Of a stretch of 41,578 bases of DNA, positions 23,391 through 33,359 are shown piece after piece. The stretch covers positions 288,448-330,025 of the forward strand of contig NZ_LT635861.1 in assembly GCF_900128485.1 (NCBI RefSeq), given 5' to 3'. Origin of the DNA: Duodenibacillus massiliensis. Its GTDB lineage: Bacteria; Pseudomonadota; Gammaproteobacteria; Burkholderiales; Burkholderiaceae_F. Positions within the stretch are counted from its first letter, which is position 1. Every line of letters begins with the position of its first letter. A program made the position numbers and the translations under genes. Under the pieces are notes generated by a model. The model did not search any database and was not told the DNA's origin. It saw nothing but the letters and a program-made list of their open reading frames with translations.

Positions 23391-24305
23391 ATGACGATCC
23401 GACACTTTCTCAAGCTTTCCGACTTTACCGCTGACGAACTCAACCACATGCTTGACCGCGCGCTTGCGATCAAGGCACTGCAGAAAGCGGGCATCCCCTA
23501 CGAACCTTTCCGCGGCAAAGTGCTCGCGATGATCTTTGAAAAGGCAAGCACCCGCACGCGTGTTTCCTTTGAAGCGGGTTTTTATCAGTTCGGCGGCAAC
23601 GTCATCAATCTGACGTCTCAGGGCTCGCAGCTCGGGCGCTCGGAATCCATCGAAGACACGGCGCGCGTCATCAGCCGCATGGTCGATCTGGTGATGATCC
23701 GCACCTTCGGGCAGGACCGCCTGGAAGCGTTTGCAAAAAACAGCAAGGTGCCGGTGATTAACGGCCTTACCAATGAATATCACCCTGTGCAGATCATGAC
23801 CGACATCATGACCTTCATGGAGCACCGCGGTTCGATTCAGGGTAAAAAGGTTGCCTGGATCGGGGACGCGAACAACATGAGCTACTCCTGGCTTGAAGCG
23901 GCAAAAATCCTGGGATTTCATATGACGCTTGCGATCCCCGAGGGCTATCCGATTGACACCAAACTCATCCCCGCGGGGACCGATTACTACACGGTGACGC
24001 GTGATCCGGTTGAAGCCGCCAAGGGCGCCGATCTTGTCACCACGGACGTCTGGACCTCGATGGGCTTTGAAGAAGAAAACGCCAAGCGCCGCAAGGACTT
24101 TGCTGACTTCCAGGTCAACGACCGTGTGATGAAGGCCGCCAACCCCGGCGCGCTTTTCATGCACTGCCTGCCCGCGCACCGCGGTGAAGAAGTCACGGCT
24201 GACGTGATCGACGGACCCCAGTCCGTGGTGTGGGATGAGGCCGAAAACCGTCTGCACGCGCAAAAAGGCATCATGGAATACTGCCTTCTGGGCCGCGTCG
24301 GCTAA
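23391..24305 (+). CDS. argF: Ornithine carbamoyltransferase
   Basis: A 304-residue cytosolic enzyme that makes citrulline from ornithine and carbamoyl phosphate in arginine biosynthesis. The carbamoyl-phosphate motif Ser-Thr-Arg-Thr-Arg is at 53-57, His-Pro-Val-Gln at 130-133, and the ornithine-site His-Cys-Leu-Pro (catalytic Cys258) at 257-260. A catabolic role (arginine deiminase pathway) is less likely because no arcA or arcC is nearby. The ribosome site is weak. The stop is 6 bp before the start of the pseudouridine synthase gene, suggesting co-transcription. I saw no clear ArgR box upstream. Confidence 0.96.
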   Translation: MTIRHFLKLSDFTADELNHMLDRALAIKALQKAGIPYEPFRGKVLAMIFEKASTRTRVSFEAGFYQFGGNVINLTSQGSQLGRSESIEDTARVISRMVDLVMIRTFGQDRLEAFAKNSKVPVINGLTNEYHPVQIMTDIMTFMEHRGSIQGKKVAWIGDANNMSYSWLEAAKILGFHMTLAIPEGYPIDTKLIPAGTDYYTVTRDPVEAAKGADLVTTDVWTSMGFEEENAKRRKDFADFQVNDRVMKAANPGALFMHCLPAHRGEEVTADVIDGPQSVVWDEAENRLHAQKGIMEYCLLGRVG

Positions 24306-24311
24306 ACAGCT

Positions 24312-25214
24312 GTGGCAGAACGCAGTTTTCCCAAGACAAGCCGCAGGCCGCGGCCGGTGAACCGGGGCTTCGTGAAAAGCCACGGTAAGCCCGCTTTCGG
24401 AGGAGCGCCCTTTGCCGGGCGCCGCCCCGAAAAGGCGCCGACAGCGGCCGCGCCGGCTGATCCCGACGCACCGCAGCGGCTCAGTAAGCGCATGAGTGAA
24501 CTCGGCCTTTCAAGCCGTCGGGAGGCCGATGCCTGGATTGCCGCGGGCTGGGTGAAGGTTAACGGCGTTACCGCTGAGCTCGGTCAAAAGGTGACGCGTG
24601 AGGACGTGATCACCATTGACCGCCGGGCAAGTGCCGAGCAGGGTGAGCGCGTCACGATTCTCATCAATAAACCCGTGGGATACGTGAGCGGCCAGGCTGA
24701 AGACGGCTATGAGCCCGCAAAAGTTCTCGTGACGCCGGAAAATCACTGGGCCAAAGACACGAGTCCGAGGCGCTGGTCGCGCGCGCAGCTCGCGCATCTG
24801 GTGCCAGCAGGGCGCCTCGATATCGACTCCATGGGGCTGTTGGTCCTCACGCAGGACGGGCGCGTTGCCAAAACCATCATCGGTGAAACGAGTGACGTCG
24901 ACAAAGAGTACATCGTGCGTGTGGGTAACGCCGACGGCACGGTGCCGCTGCGGCTTTCGGACAAAAACCTTGCGCTTTTAAATCACGGCCTGTCGCTTGA
25001 CGGCGTGGCGCTTTTGCCCGCAAAGGTGACGCGGCTTAACGCCGATGAGCTGCAGTTTGTGCTCCGTGAAGGCAAAAAGCGTCAGATTCGCCGTATGTGT
25101 GAGGCTGTGGGGCTTAAAGTGCTGCGGCTTAAACGCGTGCGTATCGGCCGCGTGCGGTTGGGAGACCTTCCTTTGGGTGCGTGGCGCTACTTAGGCGAAA
25201 ACGAGGCCTTTTAG
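24312..25214 (+). CDS. RsuA/RluF-family rRNA pseudouridine synthase
   Basis: A 300-residue protein. Residues 1-55 form a basic, Pro/Arg/Ala-rich extension. An S4 RNA-binding domain (about 56-110, with the Leu-Ser-Ser-Arg-Arg-Glu-Ala segment) is followed by the pseudouridine synthase domain with the catalytic Asp170 in Gly-Arg-Leu-Asp-Ile-Asp-Ser-Met-Gly-Leu. The C-terminal Lys-Arg-Gln-Ile-Arg-Arg-Met segment is also typical. The family isomerises uridine in rRNA; sequence style resembles RluF (23S rRNA) more than RsuA, but the target base cannot be fixed. The start is a GTG six bases after the argF stop with no obvious ribosome site, so a later start inside the basic tail is possible. Confidence 0.85.
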   Translation: MAERSFPKTSRRPRPVNRGFVKSHGKPAFGGAPFAGRRPEKAPTAAAPADPDAPQRLSKRMSELGLSSRREADAWIAAGWVKVNGVTAELGQKVTREDVITIDRRASAEQGERVTILINKPVGYVSGQAEDGYEPAKVLVTPENHWAKDTSPRRWSRAQLAHLVPAGRLDIDSMGLLVLTQDGRVAKTIIGETSDVDKEYIVRVGNADGTVPLRLSDKNLALLNHGLSLDGVALLPAKVTRLNADELQFVLREGKKRQIRRMCEAVGLKVLRLKRVRIGRVRLGDLPLGAWRYLGENEAF

Positions 25215-25223
25215 GCGGCCGCT

Positions 25224-25273
25224 GCCGGCTTAAAATCCTCCGGCTTTTCGGGCGGGCAATTGAGTGCCGCCCG
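25224..25273 (+). promoter_or_regulatory. Two hairpins between the pseudouridine synthase gene and greB
   Basis: GCCGG (25224-25228) pairs with CCGGC (25240-25244) followed by TTTT, a weak terminator shape. Then CGGGCGGGCA (25249-25258) pairs with TGCCGCCCG (25265-25273) with one bulged G, ending 16 bases before the greB ATG. The second stem could limit access to the greB start. Confidence 0.4.
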
Positions 25274-25289
25274 TTGTGGAACATGAGCT

Positions 25290-25871
25290 ATGACTGAGCA
25301 GACAATGCAGAGCGCGCAGGACGGCGACGAAGAGGAAGTAAAGCTTCCCGGGCTGCCTGCAAACACCAAAAACTACATGACGCCCGCCTGCTACCGCAGG
25401 CTTTTGGACGAGCGTGAACACCTTGTGAACGTCGAACGTCCTCAGGTTGTGAGCGTTGTGAGCTGGGCCGCCAGTAACGGTGACCGCAGTGAAAACGGCG
25501 ACTATCAGTACGGTAAGCGCCGTCTGCGCGAAATTGACCGCCGCATCCGCTTTTTAAATAAGCGCGTGGAGTCTGCTGAAGTCGTGGCTCCGGAAACGCG
25601 TCCCGCGACCGATCAGGTCTTTTTCGGTGCTACGGTCACGTATGAAAACCTCACGACCGGAGAAGAGCACACGATCCGCATTGTGGGGATTGATGAAGCT
25701 GATCCCGATCACGGGGACGTGAGCTGGATCAGTCCGATTGCCCGCGTGTTTCTCAAAAAGCGTGAGGGTGATGAAGTGCGGCTTCCGACGCCTGCGACAA
25801 TCGATCATCCGGCGCGTGTTGAAGAGCTTGAGATCGTTGAGGTGCGCTATACGGCCGAGCAGCCGTACTGA
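25290..25871 (+). CDS. greB: Transcript cleavage factor GreB
   Basis: A 193-residue protein that enters the RNA polymerase secondary channel and rescues backtracked complexes by transcript cleavage. The coiled-coil tip carries the catalytic acidic pair in Asn-Gly-Asp-Arg-Ser-Glu-Asn-Gly-Asp-Tyr-Gln-Tyr. The Arg-Leu-Arg-Glu-Ile-Asp-Arg-Arg stretch and the C-terminal Ser-Trp-Ile-Ser-Pro-Ile-Ala-Arg FKBP-like domain are GreB-specific. It starts about 28 residues upstream of the E. coli start with an acidic Asp-Glu-Glu-Glu extension. The internal Met near residue 30, which aligns with E. coli residue 1, is an alternative start, so extension length is uncertain. Confidence 0.95.
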   Translation: MTEQTMQSAQDGDEEEVKLPGLPANTKNYMTPACYRRLLDEREHLVNVERPQVVSVVSWAASNGDRSENGDYQYGKRRLREIDRRIRFLNKRVESAEVVAPETRPATDQVFFGATVTYENLTTGEEHTIRIVGIDEADPDHGDVSWISPIARVFLKKREGDEVRLPTPATIDHPARVEELEIVEVRYTAEQPY

Positions 25872-25895
25872 TTCACGCAATACGCTTCAAAAAAG

Positions 25896-25927
25896 AGGCC
25901 GGTTTCTTTGCGGAGACCGGCCTTTTT
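25896..25927. terminator. Bidirectional terminator between greB and spoT
   Basis: Perfect 8-bp arms AGGCCGGT (25896-25903) and ACCGGCCT (25916-25923) with a 12-base loop, an A-run before and a T-run after. It serves both converging genes. Confidence 0.88.
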
Positions 25928-25941
25928 AATTGGGTTTTGCG

Positions 25942-28269
<2,328 letters not shown>

Positions 28270-28283
28270 CACGTTCTTCCCTG

Positions 28284-28327
28284 AAAAACAAAGCCGCGCA
28301 GTCCCGAGGTTTATGGGGTTGCGCGGC
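28284..28327 (-). terminator. Terminator-like hairpin between rpoZ and spoT
   Basis: On the minus strand perfect 8-bp arms GCCGCGCA (28320-28327) and TGCGCGGC (28293-28300) are followed by TTTGTTTTT (28284-28292), the form of an intrinsic terminator, ending 15 bases before the spoT start. A second perfect 8-bp stem, ACGGTGCT/AGCACCGT (28347-28378), lies just upstream with no T-run. Confidence 0.7.
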
Positions 28328-28398
28328 GAGGTATTTTTTCTTCGTTACGGTGCTTTTCTTTTTTCTGTTGAGCACCGTCTGACTGTCAGCAGGAAAGA

Positions 28399-28602
28399 CT
28401 AGACGACGCGCTCGAGCATTTCATCGCGGCCGACGTCGCCGTTGGCGATTTCGCGCAGCGCGACCACGGCGGGCTTATCCTTGGCGTCCACATGGGGCTG
28501 ATGGCCTTGGGCAATCAGGCGGGCACGGTAAGCAGCCGCGAGCACGAGCTCAAAGCGGTTCGGAATCTTTTTCAGGCAGTCTTCAACAGTAATACGGGCC
28601 AT
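28399..28602 (-). CDS. rpoZ: RNA polymerase omega subunit
   Basis: A 67-residue omega subunit that helps fold and hold the beta-prime subunit. It begins [20 protein letters not shown], the family signature, and has the Ala-Ala-Tyr-Arg-Ala-Arg and Val-Ala-Leu-Arg-Glu-Ile segments. It is shorter than E. coli omega (91), normal for betaproteobacteria. It lies 48 bp after gmk and before spoT on the same strand. Confidence 0.96.
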   Translation of the reverse strand: MARITVEDCLKKIPNRFELVLAAAYRARLIAQGHQPHVDAKDKPAVVALREIANGDVGRDEMLERVV

Positions 28603-28650
28603 GGAAGTATCGGTTCAAAAGTAACGGTAATTTCGGGTTTCCGGCGTTTT

Positions 28651-29295
28651 TCAGACGGGTACGCCCAGAGACACAAACTGATCGCGGTGACGCACGGCCT
28701 GGTGCCGGTAGGTCAGACGCGACGCAGTCACAATGGCTTTAAGCTGACTTAAAGCCGTTTCAAAGCTGTCGTTGATTATAACGAACTCAAACTCCGGAGC
28801 ATGCGCAATTTCCGCGCCCGCGCCCATCAGACGGCGTGTGATGACGGCTTCGCTGTCGGTGCCGCGCTTGTGCAGACGGGCGTTTAAAGATTCAATGGAA
28901 GGCGGCAGAATGAAGATGCCGACTATATCGGCGATTTTTTCTCTCACCTGGCGTGCGCCCTGCCAGTCGATTTCAAGGAGCACGTCGCGCCCCGCGGCCA
29001 TCTGTTCTTCAATCCAGACGCGGCTTGTGCCGTAGTAGTTGCCGTGCACAAGGGCCGACTCAAGAAATTCACCGTGTGCCTTACGCTCTTCAAATTCGGC
29101 GACTGACACAAAGTGGTATTCGCGCCCGTTGACTTCCCCCGGACGCGGATCACGCGTCGTGAGGGAAATGGAAAGCATGATGGCGGGGTCGGCCGCTAAA
29201 AGCGCGTTAACAAGCGAACTTTTTCCCGCGCCCGAGGGGGCGGTCACCATAAAAAGGCGTCCGGCGTGCTGCGTTTTGTGTTTTTCGTCAGTCAT
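28651..29295 (-). CDS. gmk: Guanylate kinase
   Basis: A 214-residue enzyme (E. coli 207) that phosphorylates GMP to GDP, the precursor of GTP and (p)ppGpp. The P-loop Ala-Pro-Ser-Gly-Ala-Gly-Lys-Ser is at 19-26. The GMP-binding segment Thr-Thr-Arg-Asp-Pro-Arg-Pro-Gly-Glu and Arg-Glu-Tyr-His-Phe follow, with Glu-Ile-Asp-Trp-Gln-Gly-Ala further on. It heads the leftward gmk-rpoZ-spoT set, linking nucleotide supply to alarmone metabolism. Confidence 0.97.
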   Translation of the reverse strand: MTDEKHKTQHAGRLFMVTAPSGAGKSSLVNALLAADPAIMLSISLTTRDPRPGEVNGREYHFVSVAEFEERKAHGEFLESALVHGNYYGTSRVWIEEQMAAGRDVLLEIDWQGARQVREKIADIVGIFILPPSIESLNARLHKRGTDSEAVITRRLMGAGAEIAHAPEFEFVIINDSFETALSQLKAIVTASRLTYRHQAVRHRDQFVSLGVPV

Positions 29296-29350
29296 CTCAA
29301 GCCTGAAAAAGAAGAAGTCAATCTGTTAATTTTAAAAGGAAGTGCGGTCC

Positions 29351-29995
29351 TTAAGGCGTCTCAGCCGTCACAAGTTTCAGACCGAAAATCAGAAAAATGC
29401 CGCCCGCAACGCGGTTAAGCCACTGCTGGAAACGCAGGGACTGAAAAATCGCGCGGATACGCCCGAGAATGACCGCTAGAAGCGAAAACCACACGAGGCT
29501 GATTCCCATGAGAATGAGCCCCAGGATAATGAACTGGGGCGTGAGCAGCGCATGCGGATCCATGAACTGCGGCAGAAAGGTGAGGAAAAAGATCACGGCC
29601 TTCGGGTTTAAGACATTACAGAAAAACCCCTGAAACCAGCTTTTCGCGAGTCCCCGGCCGCGTGCGGGCTCGAGATCAAGGTTTTCACAGGCAAGCGCGT
29701 TTTTTCCGGAAAAAGACGCGCGGATTGCCTGAATGCCGAGCCAGAAAAGATAGGCGGCGCCTACCCACTTAAGCACTGTAAAAAGCGTCACGGAATGTGC
29801 AACGACCGCAGAAATCCCGAGCGCGGCAAGCGTTGTGTGGACGAGCAACCCGCAGGCAACACCTGCCGAGCAGATGACGCCCGCGGTGCGGCCGCGCACC
29901 AGGGCCGTTTTTGTAATCACGGCAAAATCCGGGCCGGGCATCAGCACAATGAGAACGGCAGCCGGAATGTAAAGAAGCACGTTTTCGAGCGTCAT
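29351..29995 (-). CDS. LysE/RhtB family amino-acid exporter
   Basis: A 214-residue inner-membrane protein with about six hydrophobic helices. The N-terminal Pro-Gly-Pro-Asp-Phe segment, the Gly-Val-Ala-Cys-Gly-Leu-Leu-Val-His stretch and the Leu-Lys-Trp-Val-Gly-Ala-Ala-Tyr-Leu segment are characteristic of RhtB-type exporters of threonine, homoserine, leucine or related amino acids. I chose the ATG at 29993-29995; an upstream TTG would add five residues, and neither has a clear ribosome site. It ends 55 bp before gmk and diverges from the basic-amino-acid decarboxylase. A role in relieving excess amino acid is inferred from the family. Confidence 0.88.
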   Translation of the reverse strand: MTLENVLLYIPAAVLIVLMPGPDFAVITKTALVRGRTAGVICSAGVACGLLVHTTLAALGISAVVAHSVTLFTVLKWVGAAYLFWLGIQAIRASFSGKNALACENLDLEPARGRGLAKSWFQGFFCNVLNPKAVIFFLTFLPQFMDPHALLTPQFIILGLILMGISLVWFSLLAVILGRIRAIFQSLRFQQWLNRVAGGIFLIFGLKLVTAETP

Positions 29996-30158
29996 GAGAA
30001 AATTACGCAACGGGCAGAGAAGGGGGCGAGGATTTTAGTCGCCCTGCAGACCCCCGTCTAAGTACAATTGCGTGCTTTCCCGTGTGTGCCGGTCATCAGG
30101 GATTGACCGGGGCCGTGCGCACGCCGTTTCCGTTTCTTGCCCAAGAAAGAGGTAACCC

Positions 30159-32402
30159 ATGCAATACCACTTTCCCGTTGTCATCATCGATGAGGACTAT
30201 CACTCTGAAAACGTCTCGGGGCTCGGTATCCGGGACCTCGCGCAGGCGATTGAAGCGCAGGGGATTGAAGTGAGAGCCGTCACGGCTTTTTCCGACCTCA
30301 CGGGTCTTGCCAAGCAGGCAAGCCGCACCTCAGCCTTTCTCGTGAGTCTCGATGACGATGACTTTTCCGAGACGGGTGAAGAAAACGAAGCGATTCACGA
30401 ACTGCGTGAATTTGTGCGCCAGATCCGCCGCTCCAACCCGGATGTGCCGATTTTCCTTTACGGGGAAAATAAGACCGCCACATCAATTCCCAACGATGTG
30501 CTGCGGGAACTGCACGGCTTTATTCACATGTTTGAAGATACCCCGGACTTTGTGGCGCGCTACATCGCGCGTGAGGCCCGTGAGTATTTAAAGAGTCTGC
30601 CGCCCCCGTTTTTTAAGGCTCTGACGCACTACGCCGCGGATTCTTCCTACTCCTGGCACTGCCCGGGGCACTCCGGCGGCGTTGCCTTCCTAAAGAGCCC
30701 CGTGGGACAGATGTTTCACCAGTTTTTCGGTGAAAACATGCTCCGCGCCGACGTCTGCAACGCCGTGGAAGAGCTCGGACAGTTACTGGACCATACCGGG
30801 CCGGTGGCAAAGTCAGAGCAAAACGCCGCGCGCATCTTCGGCTGTGACAATCTCTTTTTCGTCACCAACGGCACGTCAACCTCCAACAAGATCGTCTGGA
30901 ACTACACCGTGGCTCCGGGCGACATCGTGATCGTGGACCGCAACTGTCATAAGTCGATCCTGCACGCCATTACGCTCACCGGTGCGATCCCCGTCTTTCT
31001 GATGCCCACGCGCAACCATTACGGCATCATCGGACCGATTCCGCTTTCCGAATTTGACTGGGAGTCGATTGAAAAGAAGATTGCGGCCAATCCCCTTATC
31101 AAGGACAAGAAGGCCAAGCCCCGGATCATGACGATCACGCAGTCGACCTATGACGGCATTGTCTATAACGACGAAGTGATCAAGGCGAAGCTCGACGGCA
31201 AGGTCGACATTCTGCACTTTGATGAAGCATGGCTGCCGCATGCGGCTTTTCACAGCTTCTACGACAATATGCACGCGATTGACCGCAATAAACCGCGCAC
31301 GAAAAAGAGCATGGTTTTTGCGACGCACTCAACGCATAAGCTGCTTGCGGGTATTTCGCAGGCAAGCCAGATCTGTATCCAGGACTCTGAAACCGAGAAG
31401 CTTGACCGCGCCGGATTTAATGAATCCTTCATGATGCACACGTCCACTTCGCCGCAGTACGCGATCATCGCAAGCTGCGACGTCGCTGCGGCCATGATGG
31501 AAGGACGGGCCGGTACGGCGCTCGTGGAGGAATCCATTCAGGAAGCCGTGGATTTCAGGCGTGCCATGCGCGAAGTCGGTACGAGCTACTCCGACTGGTG
31601 GTTTACGGTCTGGGGGCCGGAGAAACTGCCGCAGGCCGGACGCGGCACGCAGGCCGACTGGATGCTTAACGCCAATGATGCCTGGCACGGCTTCGGGGAT
31701 GTGGCACCGGGCTTTAACATGCTTGACCCCATCAAGGGGACGGTGGTGACGCCGGGGTTGTCGCTTACTGGTGAATTTGCCGAAACCGGGATCCCTGCGG
31801 CCGTCGTCACGAAGTATCTTTCTGAGCACGGCATCATCGTTGAGAAAACGGGCCTTTACTCCTTCTTCATCATGTTTACGATCGGCATCACCAAGGGCCG
31901 CTGGAACACGATGGTGACCGAACTGCAGCAGTTTAAGGATGCCTACGACGCCAACGCCGAACTCTGGCGCGTGATGCCCAAATTCATTGCGGCGTTTCCG
32001 GCCTATGAAAATCTGGGGCTCAAAGACCTCTGCCAGAGCATTCACAGTGTGTACCGGGAGTATGACGTTGCACGTCTTACCACTCAGATGTACATCTCGG
32101 AGATGGTGCCCGCGATGCGTCCGACGGATGCCTACGCAAAGTTCGTGCACAGCGAAGTCGACCGCGTTCCGATTGATGAGCTTGAGGGCCGGGTCTCCGC
32201 GGTGCTTCTCACGCCGTACCCGCCGGGAATTCCGCTTTTGGTGCCCGGGGAACGCGTCAACAGCAAGATCGTCGAGTACCTGCGGTTTGCCCGTGATTTC
32301 ACGAAGCGCTTCCCGGGGTTTGAAAGCGATGTGCACGGTTTGGTGAAGGTAAAACAGCCTGACGGCACTGTGAAGTACATGCTCGACTGCGTGCGTGAGT
32401 AA
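30159..32402 (+). CDS. Biodegradative-type arginine/lysine/ornithine decarboxylase
   Basis: A 747-residue fold-type I PLP enzyme with the three-part layout of AdiA, LdcI and SpeC/F: an N-terminal response-regulator-like wing domain (about 1-130), a PLP core and a C-terminal domain. The PLP lysine is Lys394 in His-Ser-Thr-His-Lys, the form seen in AdiA, while lysine and ornithine decarboxylases usually have Gln-Ser-Thr/Val-His-Lys; this tips the call toward arginine without proving it. Asp-Glu-Ala-Trp with the preceding His and the Asn-Gly-Thr-Ser motif are intact. It consumes a proton and gives agmatine or a diamine, used for acid resistance or polyamine supply. No matching antiporter is adjacent. 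AGAGG six bases before the ATG supports the start. The next gene starts 28 bp on. Confidence 0.92.
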   Translation: MQYHFPVVIIDEDYHSENVSGLGIRDLAQAIEAQGIEVRAVTAFSDLTGLAKQASRTSAFLVSLDDDDFSETGEENEAIHELREFVRQIRRSNPDVPIFLYGENKTATSIPNDVLRELHGFIHMFEDTPDFVARYIAREAREYLKSLPPPFFKALTHYAADSSYSWHCPGHSGGVAFLKSPVGQMFHQFFGENMLRADVCNAVEELGQLLDHTGPVAKSEQNAARIFGCDNLFFVTNGTSTSNKIVWNYTVAPGDIVIVDRNCHKSILHAITLTGAIPVFLMPTRNHYGIIGPIPLSEFDWESIEKKIAANPLIKDKKAKPRIMTITQSTYDGIVYNDEVIKAKLDGKVDILHFDEAWLPHAAFHSFYDNMHAIDRNKPRTKKSMVFATHSTHKLLAGISQASQICIQDSETEKLDRAGFNESFMMHTSTSPQYAIIASCDVAAAMMEGRAGTALVEESIQEAVDFRRAMREVGTSYSDWWFTVWGPEKLPQAGRGTQADWMLNANDAWHGFGDVAPGFNMLDPIKGTVVTPGLSLTGEFAETGIPAAVVTKYLSEHGIIVEKTGLYSFFIMFTIGITKGRWNTMVTELQQFKDAYDANAELWRVMPKFIAAFPAYENLGLKDLCQSIHSVYREYDVARLTTQMYISEMVPAMRPTDAYAKFVHSEVDRVPIDELEGRVSAVLLTPYPPGIPLLVPGERVNSKIVEYLRFARDFTKRFPGFESDVHGLVKVKQPDGTVKYMLDCVRE

Positions 32403-32430
32403 GAATTTTTTCGAAAAAAGAAGAAACGAA

Positions 32431-33336
32431 ATGGCTTTGAATTTAGTGCTTTTTCAACCGCAGCCCGTGACGGTTCTCACCGTTAAGAAGGCGCCGAAGT
32501 TTCTGGCGCGCCTTACGGCAAGCGACTTATCCAAACTCGCCGTCGGAAGCCTTGAGCGGACGGTGATGTTAAACGCCTCAGGCGGCATCATCGGAACGGT
32601 GATCGCGGTGCGCACGGAAACGGACACCTATGAGCTTTTCCTTTACGGAGATAAGGCCGACGTACGTGAGGCGTGGATCCGTCAGGTAAGCGCCGCCTTT
32701 GACGCGGAGATTGAAGGGCGGCACCTCTGCGGATTTCTTTACGCGGGCGAGATGCCCGTGGATGCGGCTAAAACCACGCCCAACACGGCTAAGGAAGAAA
32801 GCGAGATTTCGTTTCTGAACCTGCGCTGGATTCAGCTTGTCACGGGACCGGAAGCGAACATTAAGGCGCTGCACGAAAACCTCACCGCAGCGGGCGCGCA
32901 GGCCGGAGCGCAGGAGGGGCTTGATGCCCTGAGAATTCTTGCTAAGGAACCGGCCGAGGGGCTCGAGTTTGACGAAAACACGAGTCCCCTGGAGTGCGGT
33001 TTTGAGGATGTGCTCGACTTTTCCGATCCGGAACGCATCTTTATCGGGCGGGCACTGACGGAAGCGCGTTTTAAGGCGGGCGGTTACGACCGTATGCATC
33101 TCGTGGCTTTTGAAACGGCTTTTGATCCGGCGCTTCTGGTGGACGTGCCGATGATTGTGATGGGAGACACGGGTTATCAGCTCACATCCATTGCGCGCAT
33201 CCCGGAAATTCCTCTGACGGCAGGGCTTGTGCGTCTGCCCTATACCGTCAATGTCGGTGAGCACGTTGCCGCGGATGTGAAAACCGATCCGCGAAGCTAC
33301 TGCGAAAAGGCCCTTGTGGTTGACGCGCAGGTCTGA
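32431..33336 (+). CDS. GcvT-like (aminomethyltransferase/YgfZ-fold) protein
   Basis: A 301-residue protein related to the folate-binding GcvT/YgfZ superfamily. The early Phe-Leu-Ala-Arg-Leu-Thr-Ala-Ser-Asp-Leu segment with Met-Leu-Asn-Ala-Ser-Gly-Gly-Ile-Ile-Gly matches the first GcvT strand set. Ser-Pro-Leu-Glu-Cys-Gly-Phe and Phe-Ile-Gly-Arg-Ala-Leu match the folate-site Pro-Leu-Glu-Ala-Gly and Phe-Ile-Gly-Arg-Glu-Ala-Leu of T proteins. The YgfZ signature Lys-Gly-Cys-Tyr-Thr-Gly-Gln-Glu is absent. It is shorter than GcvT (about 364) and no gcvH or gcvP is in view, so it may act in one-carbon handling outside the standard glycine cleavage complex. A GTG at 32395 overlapping the upstream gene is an alternative start. 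It lies between the decarboxylase and sdaA, 23 bp before the latter. Confidence 0.68.
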   Translation: MALNLVLFQPQPVTVLTVKKAPKFLARLTASDLSKLAVGSLERTVMLNASGGIIGTVIAVRTETDTYELFLYGDKADVREAWIRQVSAAFDAEIEGRHLCGFLYAGEMPVDAAKTTPNTAKEESEISFLNLRWIQLVTGPEANIKALHENLTAAGAQAGAQEGLDALRILAKEPAEGLEFDENTSPLECGFEDVLDFSDPERIFIGRALTEARFKAGGYDRMHLVAFETAFDPALLVDVPMIVMGDTGYQLTSIARIPEIPLTAGLVRLPYTVNVGEHVAADVKTDPRSYCEKALVVDAQV

Positions 33337-33359
33337 GTTTTTTTGAAAAAAGGCAGAGC

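Noticed and set aside
23364-24383. Open frame of 339 codons opposite argF
   Set aside because: It is a complement-strand shadow of a fully conserved OTCase gene, without a ribosome site or recognisable domain.
31329-32336. Open frame of 335 codons opposite the decarboxylase gene
   Set aside because: Shadow of the PLP enzyme on the other strand; no protein family features.
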